Shown here: in pieces, positions 7,811-15,661 of the stretch | How positions within the stretch are numbered: position 1 is the stretch's first letter | Layout: each line of letters opens with the position of its first letter | From: Scleromatobacter sp039920745 | GTDB lineage: Bacteria > Pseudomonadota > Gammaproteobacteria > Burkholderiales > Burkholderiaceae_C | Length of the DNA stretch: 64,000 nt | NCBI GenBank assembly: GCA_039920745.1 | Contig: JBDSDD010000085.1 | Location: 1 to 64,000, forward strand | Direction of reading: 5' to 3' | Notes under the pieces: model-generated | Databases searched by the model: none | The model's input: the letters and a program-made list of their open reading frames with translations, nothing else | What the model was told of the DNA's origin: nothing | Translations under genes and position numbers: made by a program

Positions 7811-8410
7811 ATGATGTCCTCGAAAGCCCGCGCCTCGGCGCCGCCTGGCTCGCATGCTCGCCGCATCGCAGATGAACGGTCGCTCGTCGCTGCAATCAAT
7901 GAAGAGGTGTCGTTGCACCCGCACGACCCGGCATGGGCGCAGGTCTTCGAACTGGAGCGCAACCGCCTGCAATCGATGCTGCCAGGCTGCTTTCTGGCGA
8001 TCGAGCACATCGGCAGCACGGCGATTCCCGGGCTCGTCGCCAAACCGATCGTCGACATCATGGCTGCCGTTCGATCCCTGGAGGGCGTTGACGCCTTGAT
8101 CGAACGACTCTGTGACAACGGCTACTCGACGTCCCTGGAATTCAATGCGTCGTTGACCGACCGAAAGTGGCTGATGCGATGGCGGGACGGACACCGGACG
8201 CATCACCTGCACATCGTCGTGCTGGGCAACGCCCAGTGGGTCGATCGACTGGCATTCCGCGACGCCTTGCGGGGCGATCCCGCCCAGGCCCAACGTTACG
8301 CCGAACTCAAGACGACGCTGGCCACGAGACACCGAGACGACCGCGGGGCGTATACCGATGCCAAGTCGCTGTTTGTTCGCGACACCGTGGCTGGCCACCA
8401 GAAGCGCTGA
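7811..8410 (+). CDS. GrpB/UPF0157 family nucleotidyltransferase-like protein
   Basis: The product (199 residues from this start) carries the GrpB signature: HPHDPAWAQVFELE, IEHIGSTAIPGLVAKPIVDI with the GST and D-x-M elements of the nucleotidyltransferase fold, and HHLHIVVLG. Bacterial members have no established reaction; a CoA-kinase fusion exists in eukaryotes. The ATG pair at 7811/7814 is preferred but 7766 is also in frame, and none has a good SD. The gene sits between the two convergent halves of the pil locus and ends 39 nt from pilV, so it is a probable insertion in that locus. Confidence 0.8.
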   Translation: MMSSKARASAPPGSHARRIADERSLVAAINEEVSLHPHDPAWAQVFELERNRLQSMLPGCFLAIEHIGSTAIPGLVAKPIVDIMAAVRSLEGVDALIERLCDNGYSTSLEFNASLTDRKWLMRWRDGHRTHHLHIVVLGNAQWVDRLAFRDALRGDPAQAQRYAELKTTLATRHRDDRGAYTDAKSLFVRDTVAGHQKR

Positions 8411-8449
8411 CAAGCGCGGCGTATCGACGACGCATCGTTTCGATTCTGC

Positions 8450-10126
8450 TCAGGGATACAGGCAGTAGACCTCCGCGACCACGTTGCTGGTCGTCGCGGC
8501 GCCGGTTCCATCGGTCAGCGAGATCGTCCAGCCCTGGCCCGTCCACAAAGCGTTGCGGTTGAGCACCGGATTGCCTGCCGTCTCCGAGTCGGTCTGCGGC
8601 AGCAGGAAGATCGTCGCTTGCGGCGACGTCGGGCTGGCTGTGGCGGGGCAACCGTTGGGCAAGGCCGTGGCCGCCGCGACGAAATCGCCGTGGTGCACGG
8701 CGAAGCCGGCCATGTAGACACGCGACGAGGTCAGGGCCGATTGACTGGCGTAGAAGCCGGCGCGGCAGACCAGCGAATCGGACGTCGCCGTGTCGACCGC
8801 CTGCAGCCCCGCGCTGGCGCAAGCCGCACCGAGGTTGGCGTAGCGCGACGTCGCGCGAAACGCAGCCCCCTGGCATGTCGCCAGGCCCCCCGTGGCCATC
8901 AGGGCGACCTGGCCTGGCGTGCACGCATCGCCTTCGTTGACCGACGCGGACAACGTCAGGCGCTGGGCCCGCACCGCGGCGGTGGCCACCAGGTCGTTGC
9001 CAGCAGTGACATCGCCATTGGCAGCGACGCGCAGCAATGCCGTGCCAGTCGGGTTGCGAACAAACAGGTCGCCGGCCTTCACGACCAGCGCGCTCGGGTC
9101 GTCGGCTGCGAACGCCGTCATGGCCAGCGTCGACAAGCCGCCGTCCGCCGACACCGTGCCGCTGGTGACCAGGCCGGTGCCGGCGATCGTCGTCGCGCGT
9201 CCAGACGCGTCCCGGAAGATGCCCGAAGTCGCGGACAAGGCGCCGTTGCACAAGATGTCCACCACACCGTCCGGTCGCAGGCGGACGCAATCGGTGCCAC
9301 TCGCGCCGCGCACCGACAGCGCCTGGGCGTCGATCTGCAGCGCGGAACGGAACTCGCTGCTGGTCGTGCCGTTGCCGAAGAGCGTGTTGCCCGCTACCGT
9401 GAGATTGCCCAGCAGGTTCGGGTCGCGCGGGTCCCCGATGCGCACGAACTGGCCGTAGCCGGACGACGCGGTGCCTACGCGCACCGCGACCACGCCGGCG
9501 GGCTTGCCCGGCACCGGGTTGGTCAGGCTCCAGGTGTTGCCGAAGCCCTTGATCTGGCTCGGGTCCATGGGCAGCGACACGCCCGAGTCCGCGCCGATGC
9601 GGGCCAGGATCGGGCCGATGATCGCGCCGTCGCTGTCCGTGGGGCCGCTGAGGATGGGCCCCTCCAGGATGACGTGGCCTTCGATGTTGCAGGCCGCCGC
9701 GACACAGCCGGACGGCACGCGGCTGAACGCGATGGCGTAGGGCGCACTGTTCAATGGCGAGGCGGTGGCGCTCCATCCCGGCGGCAGGTAGCCCATGCCG
9801 ACGAGTTGCGCGATCGAGGGTTGCCAGACGAACTCGCCATCGACGTTGACCGGCTTGAGCGTCACGCCGTTCTTGTTGATGGCCGCGCCGTTCTGGATCA
9901 GCCCCATGTTCTCGAAGATCGCGTTGTTGGTGGCGCCCCGCAGGTTGTCGAGGATCGTCGCCTCGGCATTGCCGGCCTCGTGCTTGGCCTGCAATCGACT
10001 GCCCTGGAGCACGCCGACTGCACCGAGCGCGGAGATCAGCAGGCCCAGCAGCGCGAAGATCAGGGCGTTTCCGCGCTGGCGGCGCCGGGTGGCGCCGGCG
10101 CGCAACGATTTGCCGAGAGACGCCAT
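8450..10126 (-). CDS. pilV: PilV-like minor pilin/adhesin (shufflon-type N-terminal domain)
   Basis: A 558-residue protein with a prepilin-like start: basic leader ending RRRQRG19, then NALIFALLGLLISALG. The body resembles the constant region of R64 PilV, including repeated Gly/Asn-rich beta segments and the stretch QRLTLSASVNEGDACTPGQV followed by TCQG, which in R64 precedes the variable C-terminus. PilV sits at the pilus tip and recognises recipient-cell LPS in R64 mating. Here about 150 residues follow that junction in a fixed orientation. It is the last gene of the minus-strand pil run, 4 nt after pilS. Position +5 after the presumed cleavage site is Phe rather than Glu. Confidence 0.75.
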   Translation of the reverse strand: MASLGKSLRAGATRRRQRGNALIFALLGLLISALGAVGVLQGSRLQAKHEAGNAEATILDNLRGATNNAIFENMGLIQNGAAINKNGVTLKPVNVDGEFVWQPSIAQLVGMGYLPPGWSATASPLNSAPYAIAFSRVPSGCVAAACNIEGHVILEGPILSGPTDSDGAIIGPILARIGADSGVSLPMDPSQIKGFGNTWSLTNPVPGKPAGVVAVRVGTASSGYGQFVRIGDPRDPNLLGNLTVAGNTLFGNGTTSSEFRSALQIDAQALSVRGASGTDCVRLRPDGVVDILCNGALSATSGIFRDASGRATTIAGTGLVTSGTVSADGGLSTLAMTAFAADDPSALVVKAGDLFVRNPTGTALLRVAANGDVTAGNDLVATAAVRAQRLTLSASVNEGDACTPGQVALMATGGLATCQGAAFRATSRYANLGAACASAGLQAVDTATSDSLVCRAGFYASQSALTSSRVYMAGFAVHHGDFVAAATALPNGCPATASPTSPQATIFLLPQTDSETAGNPVLNRNALWTGQGWTISLTDGTGAATTSNVVAEVYCLYP

Positions 10127-10130
10127 GGCC

Positions 10131-10694
10131 TCAGGTGCGGCCGAAGACGAAGTCGATCGCCACGTTGGTCGCCGAGGTGCACTGCGTGTTCACGCGCACG
10201 ATGTCGATCGTGCCGTCCAGGGGCTTCACGTCGGTGGTGCCGATGGTGACGCGACGCGCCAGGCTTTGCGCGCCGTTGATAAGCTGCGTGCACTGCGAGG
10301 CCGGCACGTTGACGTAGGAGAGCTTGGCGGTGCTCGGCGTGGTTGCCGAGTTGTCGACCAGCGTGATGGCGCCGGAATAGCTGTTCGTGGCGCTGGTGCC
10401 GCCTGCGTCGGCGCGTGTATCGGGAATCACGCGCGAGCCCACCGCCACTGCCGTCGTCAAGCCGTTGTAGCCGTACTGGCCGTAGTTCTGCTGGGCGCCG
10501 CCGATGATGGCGCTGATCTCGCTGATGGTGCCCTGCACCTGCGCGTTGGACTGAGAGCTCTGGTAGTAGCTGATGCCCAGCGCCAGCACGATGCCGCCGA
10601 TCACGAGGCCCAGCATGCTGAACACGAGCGCGTTGCCGCGTTGGCGGCGCAGGGAGGCCATGGACGGGCCAGGGCGATGGGTGCGGAACATCAT
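10131..10694 (-). CDS. pilS: Type IVb major pilin precursor, PilS-like
   Basis: The 187-residue prepilin has a leader ending RRQRG20 followed by NALVFSMLGLVIGGIVLALG, a hydrophobic assembly helix, then a globular domain with two cysteines (in the ASQCTQL and NTQCTSA contexts) that could form the pilin disulfide loop. The layout matches PilS of R64-like type IVb pili. The ATG at 10694 has a good SD (GAGGAG, 5 nt away). The gene is separated from pilR by about 107 nt containing two hairpins, which may set pilin expression apart from the machinery genes. Confidence 0.75.
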   Translation of the reverse strand: MMFRTHRPGPSMASLRRQRGNALVFSMLGLVIGGIVLALGISYYQSSQSNAQVQGTISEISAIIGGAQQNYGQYGYNGLTTAVAVGSRVIPDTRADAGGTSATNSYSGAITLVDNSATTPSTAKLSYVNVPASQCTQLINGAQSLARRVTIGTTDVKPLDGTIDIVRVNTQCTSATNVAIDFVFGRT

Positions 10695-10717
10695 GATTTC
10701 TCCTCGATCGGGGTGAT

Positions 10718-10765
10718 GGACGTCTTCACGTCCTGCCGGTAGCACGCGCGTGGATCCGCACGCGC
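10718..10765 (-). promoter_or_regulatory. Two hairpins in the pilS leader
   Basis: GGACGT-CTTC-ACGTCC (10718-10733) and GCGCGTG-GATCCG-CACGCGC (10746-10765) are perfect inverted repeats in the 107-nt pilR-pilS interval. Neither has a U-run. They could be mRNA processing or stabilising structures that raise pilS transcript level; this is inference. Confidence 0.4.
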
Positions 10766-10801
10766 ACGGGATGGGCGCGCAGGCACGCGCGGTGGCGGCA
10801 T

Positions 10802-11932
10802 TCAGTGCACTGGATGCGCCGCGTCGTAGACGGCACGCAGCGTCATCAGGTTCGAAGGCTCCATCAGGGTCGCGAACTTTCCGGGCACGGTCATCGACGC
10901 GACGCCCATGAAGGTGGCCACCGATGCGAACAGGCCCACGAGCGCGAAGTTGGCGATGACGGCCGCCCTCTTCACGCGCGCCAGCACGCGCTCGCCTTCG
11001 GTCGTGCCGAGCTGGATCAGCACGTCGGAGAACGACGGACTGGAGCGATTGAGCGTCGCGGCACGCGACAACAGGTGCGACGACAGCAGGCCACGGCGAA
11101 AGGCGTCGAGCGTGCCCGTCGGGTTCTCCTCGAGTGCATCGACCACGCGCCCCAGGTGCCAGCGCATCCACGGCGAGGCGCGCTGCGTGACGTCGTCGAT
11201 GCTGCCTTGCAAGGTCTCGCCGGTCTTGAGCAGCATGGCCATTGAGCTGAACAGGATGCCGGCCTGGAAGTCGCGGTACAAGCCGTAGATCGGCCAGGCT
11301 TCGACCCGCAGCCGCGACGCCCCGCGCCAGCGCGGCAGCGACCACAGCACGGCGCCCAGCGACACGACGAGCGCCGCCAGGGTCTGCGGGCCCCAGGCCA
11401 CGGCGAAGGTCGCGATGTCGCGCGCCCAGCCGTTCATGCCGTCCCACAGCACGTCCTGGGCATAGACCGGCGTCGCCTCGTCAATGACCAGGATCACCTT
11501 GCCCAGCAACATGATCAGGGCGTAGCAGATCGGGATGGTGATCGTGGGCAGCACCGAATAGGCCAGCATCAGGCGCAGCATCTGCTGCTGCTTGTCGATC
11601 GCCTCGGCGAGCGCACGCAGTGCCTGCGGCTTGTCGGCGGCACGATCGACGGCCGTCAACAGCATCGCGTCGGAACGGGGCACCACACCGTCGAGCAAGT
11701 GCGAGACTCGGCTTGCATGCTCGCCGTCCTGGTGGCGATGCAGCACGATGCGCAGCGCGCGAGCCCGGCTACGCTGCCGCGTCAGGCTGGCGTTGGCGAT
11801 CTCGCCTTCGAGGAAGCTGACCATCGCTTCGTTGCGCTGGTACATCTCGGCAAAGTCGCGATAGAACTCGGCGCGGGCGGATCGGAAGTCGAACAGCGCG
11901 ACCATGCTGGCCAGGGAGCGCAACGAATTCAT
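10802..11932 (-). CDS. pilR: Type IV pilus inner-membrane platform protein PilR (T2SF domain)
   Basis: A 376-residue polytopic protein of the GspF/PilC/PilR family, with hydrophobic segments around 138-165, 190-215 and 335-360. The short region before each membrane stretch (for example FQAGILFSSMAMLLKTGETL) matches the T2SF cytoplasmic domain. It is the membrane platform on which the assembly ATPase acts. Its start overlaps the pilQ stop by four bases (ATGA), which fixes the start and indicates translational coupling. Confidence 0.85.
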   Translation of the reverse strand: MNSLRSLASMVALFDFRSARAEFYRDFAEMYQRNEAMVSFLEGEIANASLTRQRSRARALRIVLHRHQDGEHASRVSHLLDGVVPRSDAMLLTAVDRAADKPQALRALAEAIDKQQQMLRLMLAYSVLPTITIPICYALIMLLGKVILVIDEATPVYAQDVLWDGMNGWARDIATFAVAWGPQTLAALVVSLGAVLWSLPRWRGASRLRVEAWPIYGLYRDFQAGILFSSMAMLLKTGETLQGSIDDVTQRASPWMRWHLGRVVDALEENPTGTLDAFRRGLLSSHLLSRAATLNRSSPSFSDVLIQLGTTEGERVLARVKRAAVIANFALVGLFASVATFMGVASMTVPGKFATLMEPSNLMTLRAVYDAAHPVH

Positions 11933-13863
11933 GGCCGCTCCTGTCGAGATGCCGCCCGGTCCGGCGGCAGGATCTCGAAACGCTCGAAGCCGTCGAACTC
12001 CTCGCAGTTGCGCACGTCGATCTCCCCTTGCAGTGCCTTGTGGAGCGCGTGTTCGAACACCGTCTTGCCCGTCATGTCGGGGCTCTCGAAGTGACGGTTG
12101 CTGGCCGAGCGGAAGTGCTGCAGGGCGGCGTCGTCGTCGTTGTTGCGCACATGGCGCAGCCAGACGCGATCGGGTTGCAGCATCTCGGCGACGATGGTCT
12201 TGCCGTGCGTGCCGCGGCCCTGGCACGCGGCGCAGCCGTCGGGGCGGATCCAGCGCAGCCGCGCCGTCGCCAAGCCGAAGCGGCGTCGCAGCACCTCCTC
12301 GATCTCGCGCGCATCGGAGTCGACGCGCAACGCCATCGATGTCGGCAACGCGCAGCAGCGGCACAGCTTGGGCACCAGCGCCTGGTACACGAGCAGGTTC
12401 AGGATGTTGGGGCCGGTCAGCGCCTGGCGGCTCACGCCGATCTGGTCGTTGGTCAGACGCGGGATGATGTTGGAGATCAGGTGCGCGTGCACGGTGCCCA
12501 TCGCGAGGTGGCCGGTCTCGGCGATCTGCAGCGCGAACAGCGCGGTGAGCTTGTCGCGGATCTCGCCCAGCATCACGCCATCGGGGTCGGAGCGCATCAG
12601 CGCGCGCATCACCTCGGCATAGCGACGGCGCGTCTCGTCGTCGTTGGCGATCTCGCGCAGCACCTCGATCTGATGGGCGCCGGCGATCTCGTACTCGATC
12701 GGGTCCTCCACGGTGTAGATGGCCTTCTGGGCCAGGCCCGGCAAGGTCTCGATGAAGCTCTTGAGGCTGGTCGACTTGCCCGAACTGGTAACGCCGGACA
12801 ACAGCACGATGCCCTTGCCGGCACGCCCGGCCAGGCGGAGCAGGCGCAGGTGGCTGGGCGCGTAGCCCGCGTCGTCGAAGCGGATGCGGTTCTCGTCACC
12901 GGTGCGCAGGATCCGCACGACGGTCTTCGGGCCCAGCCGCCCCTTGACGTTCTGGTAGCGCAACTGCCCCATCGTGCCAGGCAGGTCGAGATCGATCATG
13001 CAGTCGACGAACTGGTCGGGGCTGTACTGCGAGACGTTGTTGCCCTTGCGGGTGCTGTTGTAGCCCGCGGCGATCGCGTCGACCACTTCCTTGCGGCTGT
13101 AGCGGCCACCCTGCCCATCTGGCAAGGGTTCGATGCGGCCGTCGACGCGGATGCGCACGAGCGCGGTGTTGTGCCGTACCTCGATGTGCAGGTCCGTTGC
13201 ACCAGTCGGCACGGCCAGTGCGATCCAGCGCTCGAACAGTTGCATCGGGCCGCCGCGAGCGCCGGCCTTGCCCGAGGCGCCCGCGTTGCGCAGGATTTCC
13301 TTGAGCACGTGCGGCTCCGCCACCAACTCGCCCACCACGCCGTAGCCACGCGCACGCAGCGCCCCCTTGACCGCCTTGGCTGTGCCGTCGAGCGCCAGCC
13401 TGTCGGCCGCCGCCATCGTGGCCCGCACGAGGCGAGCCTGCCGCGCGCCGCAATCGAGCGCGATCAGCTTGTCGTGCAGCACCGTCGGCAACTGGTAGAT
13501 CGCCTCAGGGCCGACGGTCAGGAGCGCCTGGTACGGTGGCAACTGGTGGAAGTGCGCGAGAACATCAGGACGGACTTCCGTCTCGTGAAACACGCTGGAC
13601 GGATCGACATGCGGGGCCGCGGGTGCGCCAACAGGGATTTGGCGCGCGACTTCGGCGGCGGCCAGGCGCCGATCGAGCCGGCTTGCCGGCGACGTCGCGG
13701 ACGACGATCCCATCAGACCCGCCAGGCGTGGTTCGGCGCCGCCGGCCTTGTGCGCAGCGTCGGCCCTCGCGATCGCTGCCTGCGGCGCGCGTCGCGACAC
13801 CGCGCTCGACGCCGCAACCGATTCAGCATGCTCACGACGACGCAACATTTCGAACAGTCCCAT
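11929..13863 (-). CDS. pilQ: Type IV pilus assembly ATPase PilQ (GspE family)
   Basis: A 644-residue ATPase with a long variable N-terminus (about 200 residues), then a GspE core: TDLHIEV (N2 domain), Walker A GVTSSGKST near residue 360, Asp box YTVEDPIEYEI, Walker B SDPDGVMLGEIRD, and a His-box region GTVHAH. Near the C-terminus a CxC-C and a CAAC motif form the zinc-binding element typical of extension ATPases. It corresponds to R64 PilQ, which powers pilus polymerisation (not the secretin called PilQ in type IVa systems). The ATG at 13863 gives a sensible start 8 nt after pilP; a GTG two codons upstream is an alternative. Confidence 0.85.
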   Translation of the reverse strand: MGLFEMLRRREHAESVAASSAVSRRAPQAAIARADAAHKAGGAEPRLAGLMGSSSATSPASRLDRRLAAAEVARQIPVGAPAAPHVDPSSVFHETEVRPDVLAHFHQLPPYQALLTVGPEAIYQLPTVLHDKLIALDCGARQARLVRATMAAADRLALDGTAKAVKGALRARGYGVVGELVAEPHVLKEILRNAGASGKAGARGGPMQLFERWIALAVPTGATDLHIEVRHNTALVRIRVDGRIEPLPDGQGGRYSRKEVVDAIAAGYNSTRKGNNVSQYSPDQFVDCMIDLDLPGTMGQLRYQNVKGRLGPKTVVRILRTGDENRIRFDDAGYAPSHLRLLRLAGRAGKGIVLLSGVTSSGKSTSLKSFIETLPGLAQKAIYTVEDPIEYEIAGAHQIEVLREIANDDETRRRYAEVMRALMRSDPDGVMLGEIRDKLTALFALQIAETGHLAMGTVHAHLISNIIPRLTNDQIGVSRQALTGPNILNLLVYQALVPKLCRCCALPTSMALRVDSDAREIEEVLRRRFGLATARLRWIRPDGCAACQGRGTHGKTIVAEMLQPDRVWLRHVRNNDDDAALQHFRSASNRHFESPDMTGKTVFEHALHKALQGEIDVRNCEEFDGFERFEILPPDRAASRQERP

Positions 13864-13871
13864 GCGCACGC

Positions 13872-14345
13872 TCAATGCAGGGCCGGAAGCGGGAACACCT
13901 TGCGCGTGCCCTCCGTGTCCGGGGTCGACGTGCCGCCCTGGCGGGCCAACACCACGCGATCGACCGCGATCGATTCCACATGCCAGGACGTGCCGGGCAC
14001 ACCCTGTCCGGCGCCCAGCAGGTAGGCCGTCGCATTGACCAGGATCTCGGCGACCGTGCTGCCACGGGAGGCGAACACGCCGCCGACCTGCATCGTCGGC
14101 ACGAACGGCGGCATCGGCAGCCGAGGTGAGCTCGTCGCGGCAACCAGCGGCGACGAGGCGGCGAAGGCCGGCGCGGACGCGCCCAACCCAGCCGACCTTG
14201 CAGCCGCCTGGCTCATGGTGCTTTCGAGCCATGCACGCTGCGCGCGGCTGTAGTCGGCAATGGTCTGCGCCTGGGCTCCAACGAGTGGCAGCAGCACGCA
14301 ACCCATCGAGAGCAACGTTGAGATCCGCCTAGCGAGTGGCGACAT
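13872..14345 (-). CDS. pilP: Type IVb pilus biogenesis protein PilP
   Basis: A 157-residue protein with an N-terminal signal segment (residues 1-26, ending AQA) and a small C-terminal periplasmic domain (VGGVFASRGSTVAEILVNAT, then VDRVVLARQGG). Size, position between pilO and pilQ, and domain layout match R64 PilP, thought to link inner-membrane and secretin parts. The start overlaps the pilO 3' end by 17 nt. Identification rests partly on gene order. Confidence 0.7.
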   Translation of the reverse strand: MSPLARRISTLLSMGCVLLPLVGAQAQTIADYSRAQRAWLESTMSQAAARSAGLGASAPAFAASSPLVAATSSPRLPMPPFVPTMQVGGVFASRGSTVAEILVNATAYLLGAGQGVPGTSWHVESIAVDRVVLARQGGTSTPDTEGTRKVFPLPALH

Positions 14346-15648
14346 AGAAGACTCCTGTGGCCGAGAACTTGAGCAGGCCACGGGCATCCGAGCCTTCGCC
14401 GAGGTCGACGCGCACCGACTCCCAGCTGACGAATTGCGGTGCGCCATCCAGCGCCTCGACGATGAATGGGCCCGGGATGTCGTGCATGTCGACGTCACCG
14501 GCCAGCACCGCGGCTGGGTGCTGGAACGTCGCGGGCATGCCGGATACCGGCGGCCACAACGCGGGCCTTTTCAACTCGATGACGACATCCGCCGTGCGCC
14601 AGCGCTGCAACTGCGGACCAGTCTCCGACATCGCGGCCTGCAGCGAGCGAAGCGGGCGACCCGGATCCAGGAGCGAGCGCCGTTCGATCTTGAATGGTCG
14701 CGACGTGCGCGCGACGTCCAGCGCCGGCACCGTGTTGCCTTGGGGCACCAGCATCTCCAGCCCGTCGCCGGGCAGCGCCTTGCGCAGGTCGTCGAAGCTG
14801 CCGCCGCGGCGCACCCAATCGCGGGTGCAGGTTTGCGCCTTCGCGCTGCATTGCGCCGAGGCCAGGCTCCAGCCGGGAACCCAGGTGCGGTAGCCGAACA
14901 TCTCGCGGGTGACCGCGACGAGAGTCGCCCGGTCCGTGGCCATGCGCGCCTGCTGGCCGGCCAGCGCGGCGAGGTAGCGTGGCGCGGGATCGGCGGCGCG
15001 CGCGGCCGCGACCGCCTTGCGTTCGACCTCGACCCGGTGCACGTGCTGCACGAGCATCCAGGCCGCCAACGACGCCGACGCCATCGCCCCGGCAGCGATC
15101 AGTGGCCACGGGTTGACCGGCATGGGCTGCAGGCGAGCGGCGCGATCGCCCCCTGCAGCCAGCCACGCGAAGTCGGCGGGCTCGCAATTCGGGTAGGCGA
15201 CCGGGTTGTCGCTCCAGATGGGCCGATCCTCGCCACCCAACGCGTTGCGGGCGTCGATCTCGTTGCTCAGGACGTCGATCATCGGTACGCCGTCCTCGAG
15301 GCAGACGACGAAGTACTTGTCTTCTTTCCGATGCGCCGAGGCGGGGACGGTGAGCACCAGCGCCGCGTTCGGCGCCCGCGTGCCCACCAGACGAGAGAAG
15401 CACGCCGCGGCTGACAGCGTGCCCTTGGACAGCCGCACGCCCTCCTCCGACGCACGCGGCTGGAACAAGCCATAGCGTACATGGGCGTCGACTTGCGCCT
15501 GTGCCCAATGCGTCGCGTCGCTGGTGAGCGCGCGCGCCTCCAGCAAGGCCCGGCCGCGCCCCTGCCCTGCGGTAGGCGCGCGCCAGAACAGGCCAACCAG
15601 CAGTTCGCCCTGTGCCGTGCTCGCGATCAGTCGTTCGATGACGGCCAT
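14329..15648 (-). CDS. pilO: Type IVb pilus protein PilO (PilO2 family)
   Basis: A 439-residue bitopic inner-membrane protein: cytoplasmic domain of about 180 residues, one membrane segment near 184-205 (PLIAAGAMASASLAAWMLV), then a periplasmic domain with two nearby cysteines (QCSAKAQTC). This is the PAP_PilO/PilO2 architecture of R64-type systems, an actin-like plus periplasmic fusion that aligns the machine. It lies 13 nt after pilN and overlaps pilP, consistent with one operon. Confidence 0.8.
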   Translation of the reverse strand: MAVIERLIASTAQGELLVGLFWRAPTAGQGRGRALLEARALTSDATHWAQAQVDAHVRYGLFQPRASEEGVRLSKGTLSAAACFSRLVGTRAPNAALVLTVPASAHRKEDKYFVVCLEDGVPMIDVLSNEIDARNALGGEDRPIWSDNPVAYPNCEPADFAWLAAGGDRAARLQPMPVNPWPLIAAGAMASASLAAWMLVQHVHRVEVERKAVAAARAADPAPRYLAALAGQQARMATDRATLVAVTREMFGYRTWVPGWSLASAQCSAKAQTCTRDWVRRGGSFDDLRKALPGDGLEMLVPQGNTVPALDVARTSRPFKIERRSLLDPGRPLRSLQAAMSETGPQLQRWRTADVVIELKRPALWPPVSGMPATFQHPAAVLAGDVDMHDIPGPFIVEALDGAPQFVSWESVRVDLGEGSDARGLLKFSATGVFYVATR

Positions 15649-15661
15649 GGTCGTTTGCCGT

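Noticed and set aside
8565..8573. ACCGGATTG inside pilV, similar to the core of R64 shufflon inversion sites
   Set aside because: Only one copy was seen and the flanking match is poor; recombination needs at least two inverted copies and a recombinase.
12028..14025. A 665-codon open frame opposite pilQ and pilP
   Set aside because: Very high GC leaves long stop-free antisense frames; the translation is low-complexity and Arg/His/Ala-rich, while the other strand encodes a textbook pilus ATPase.
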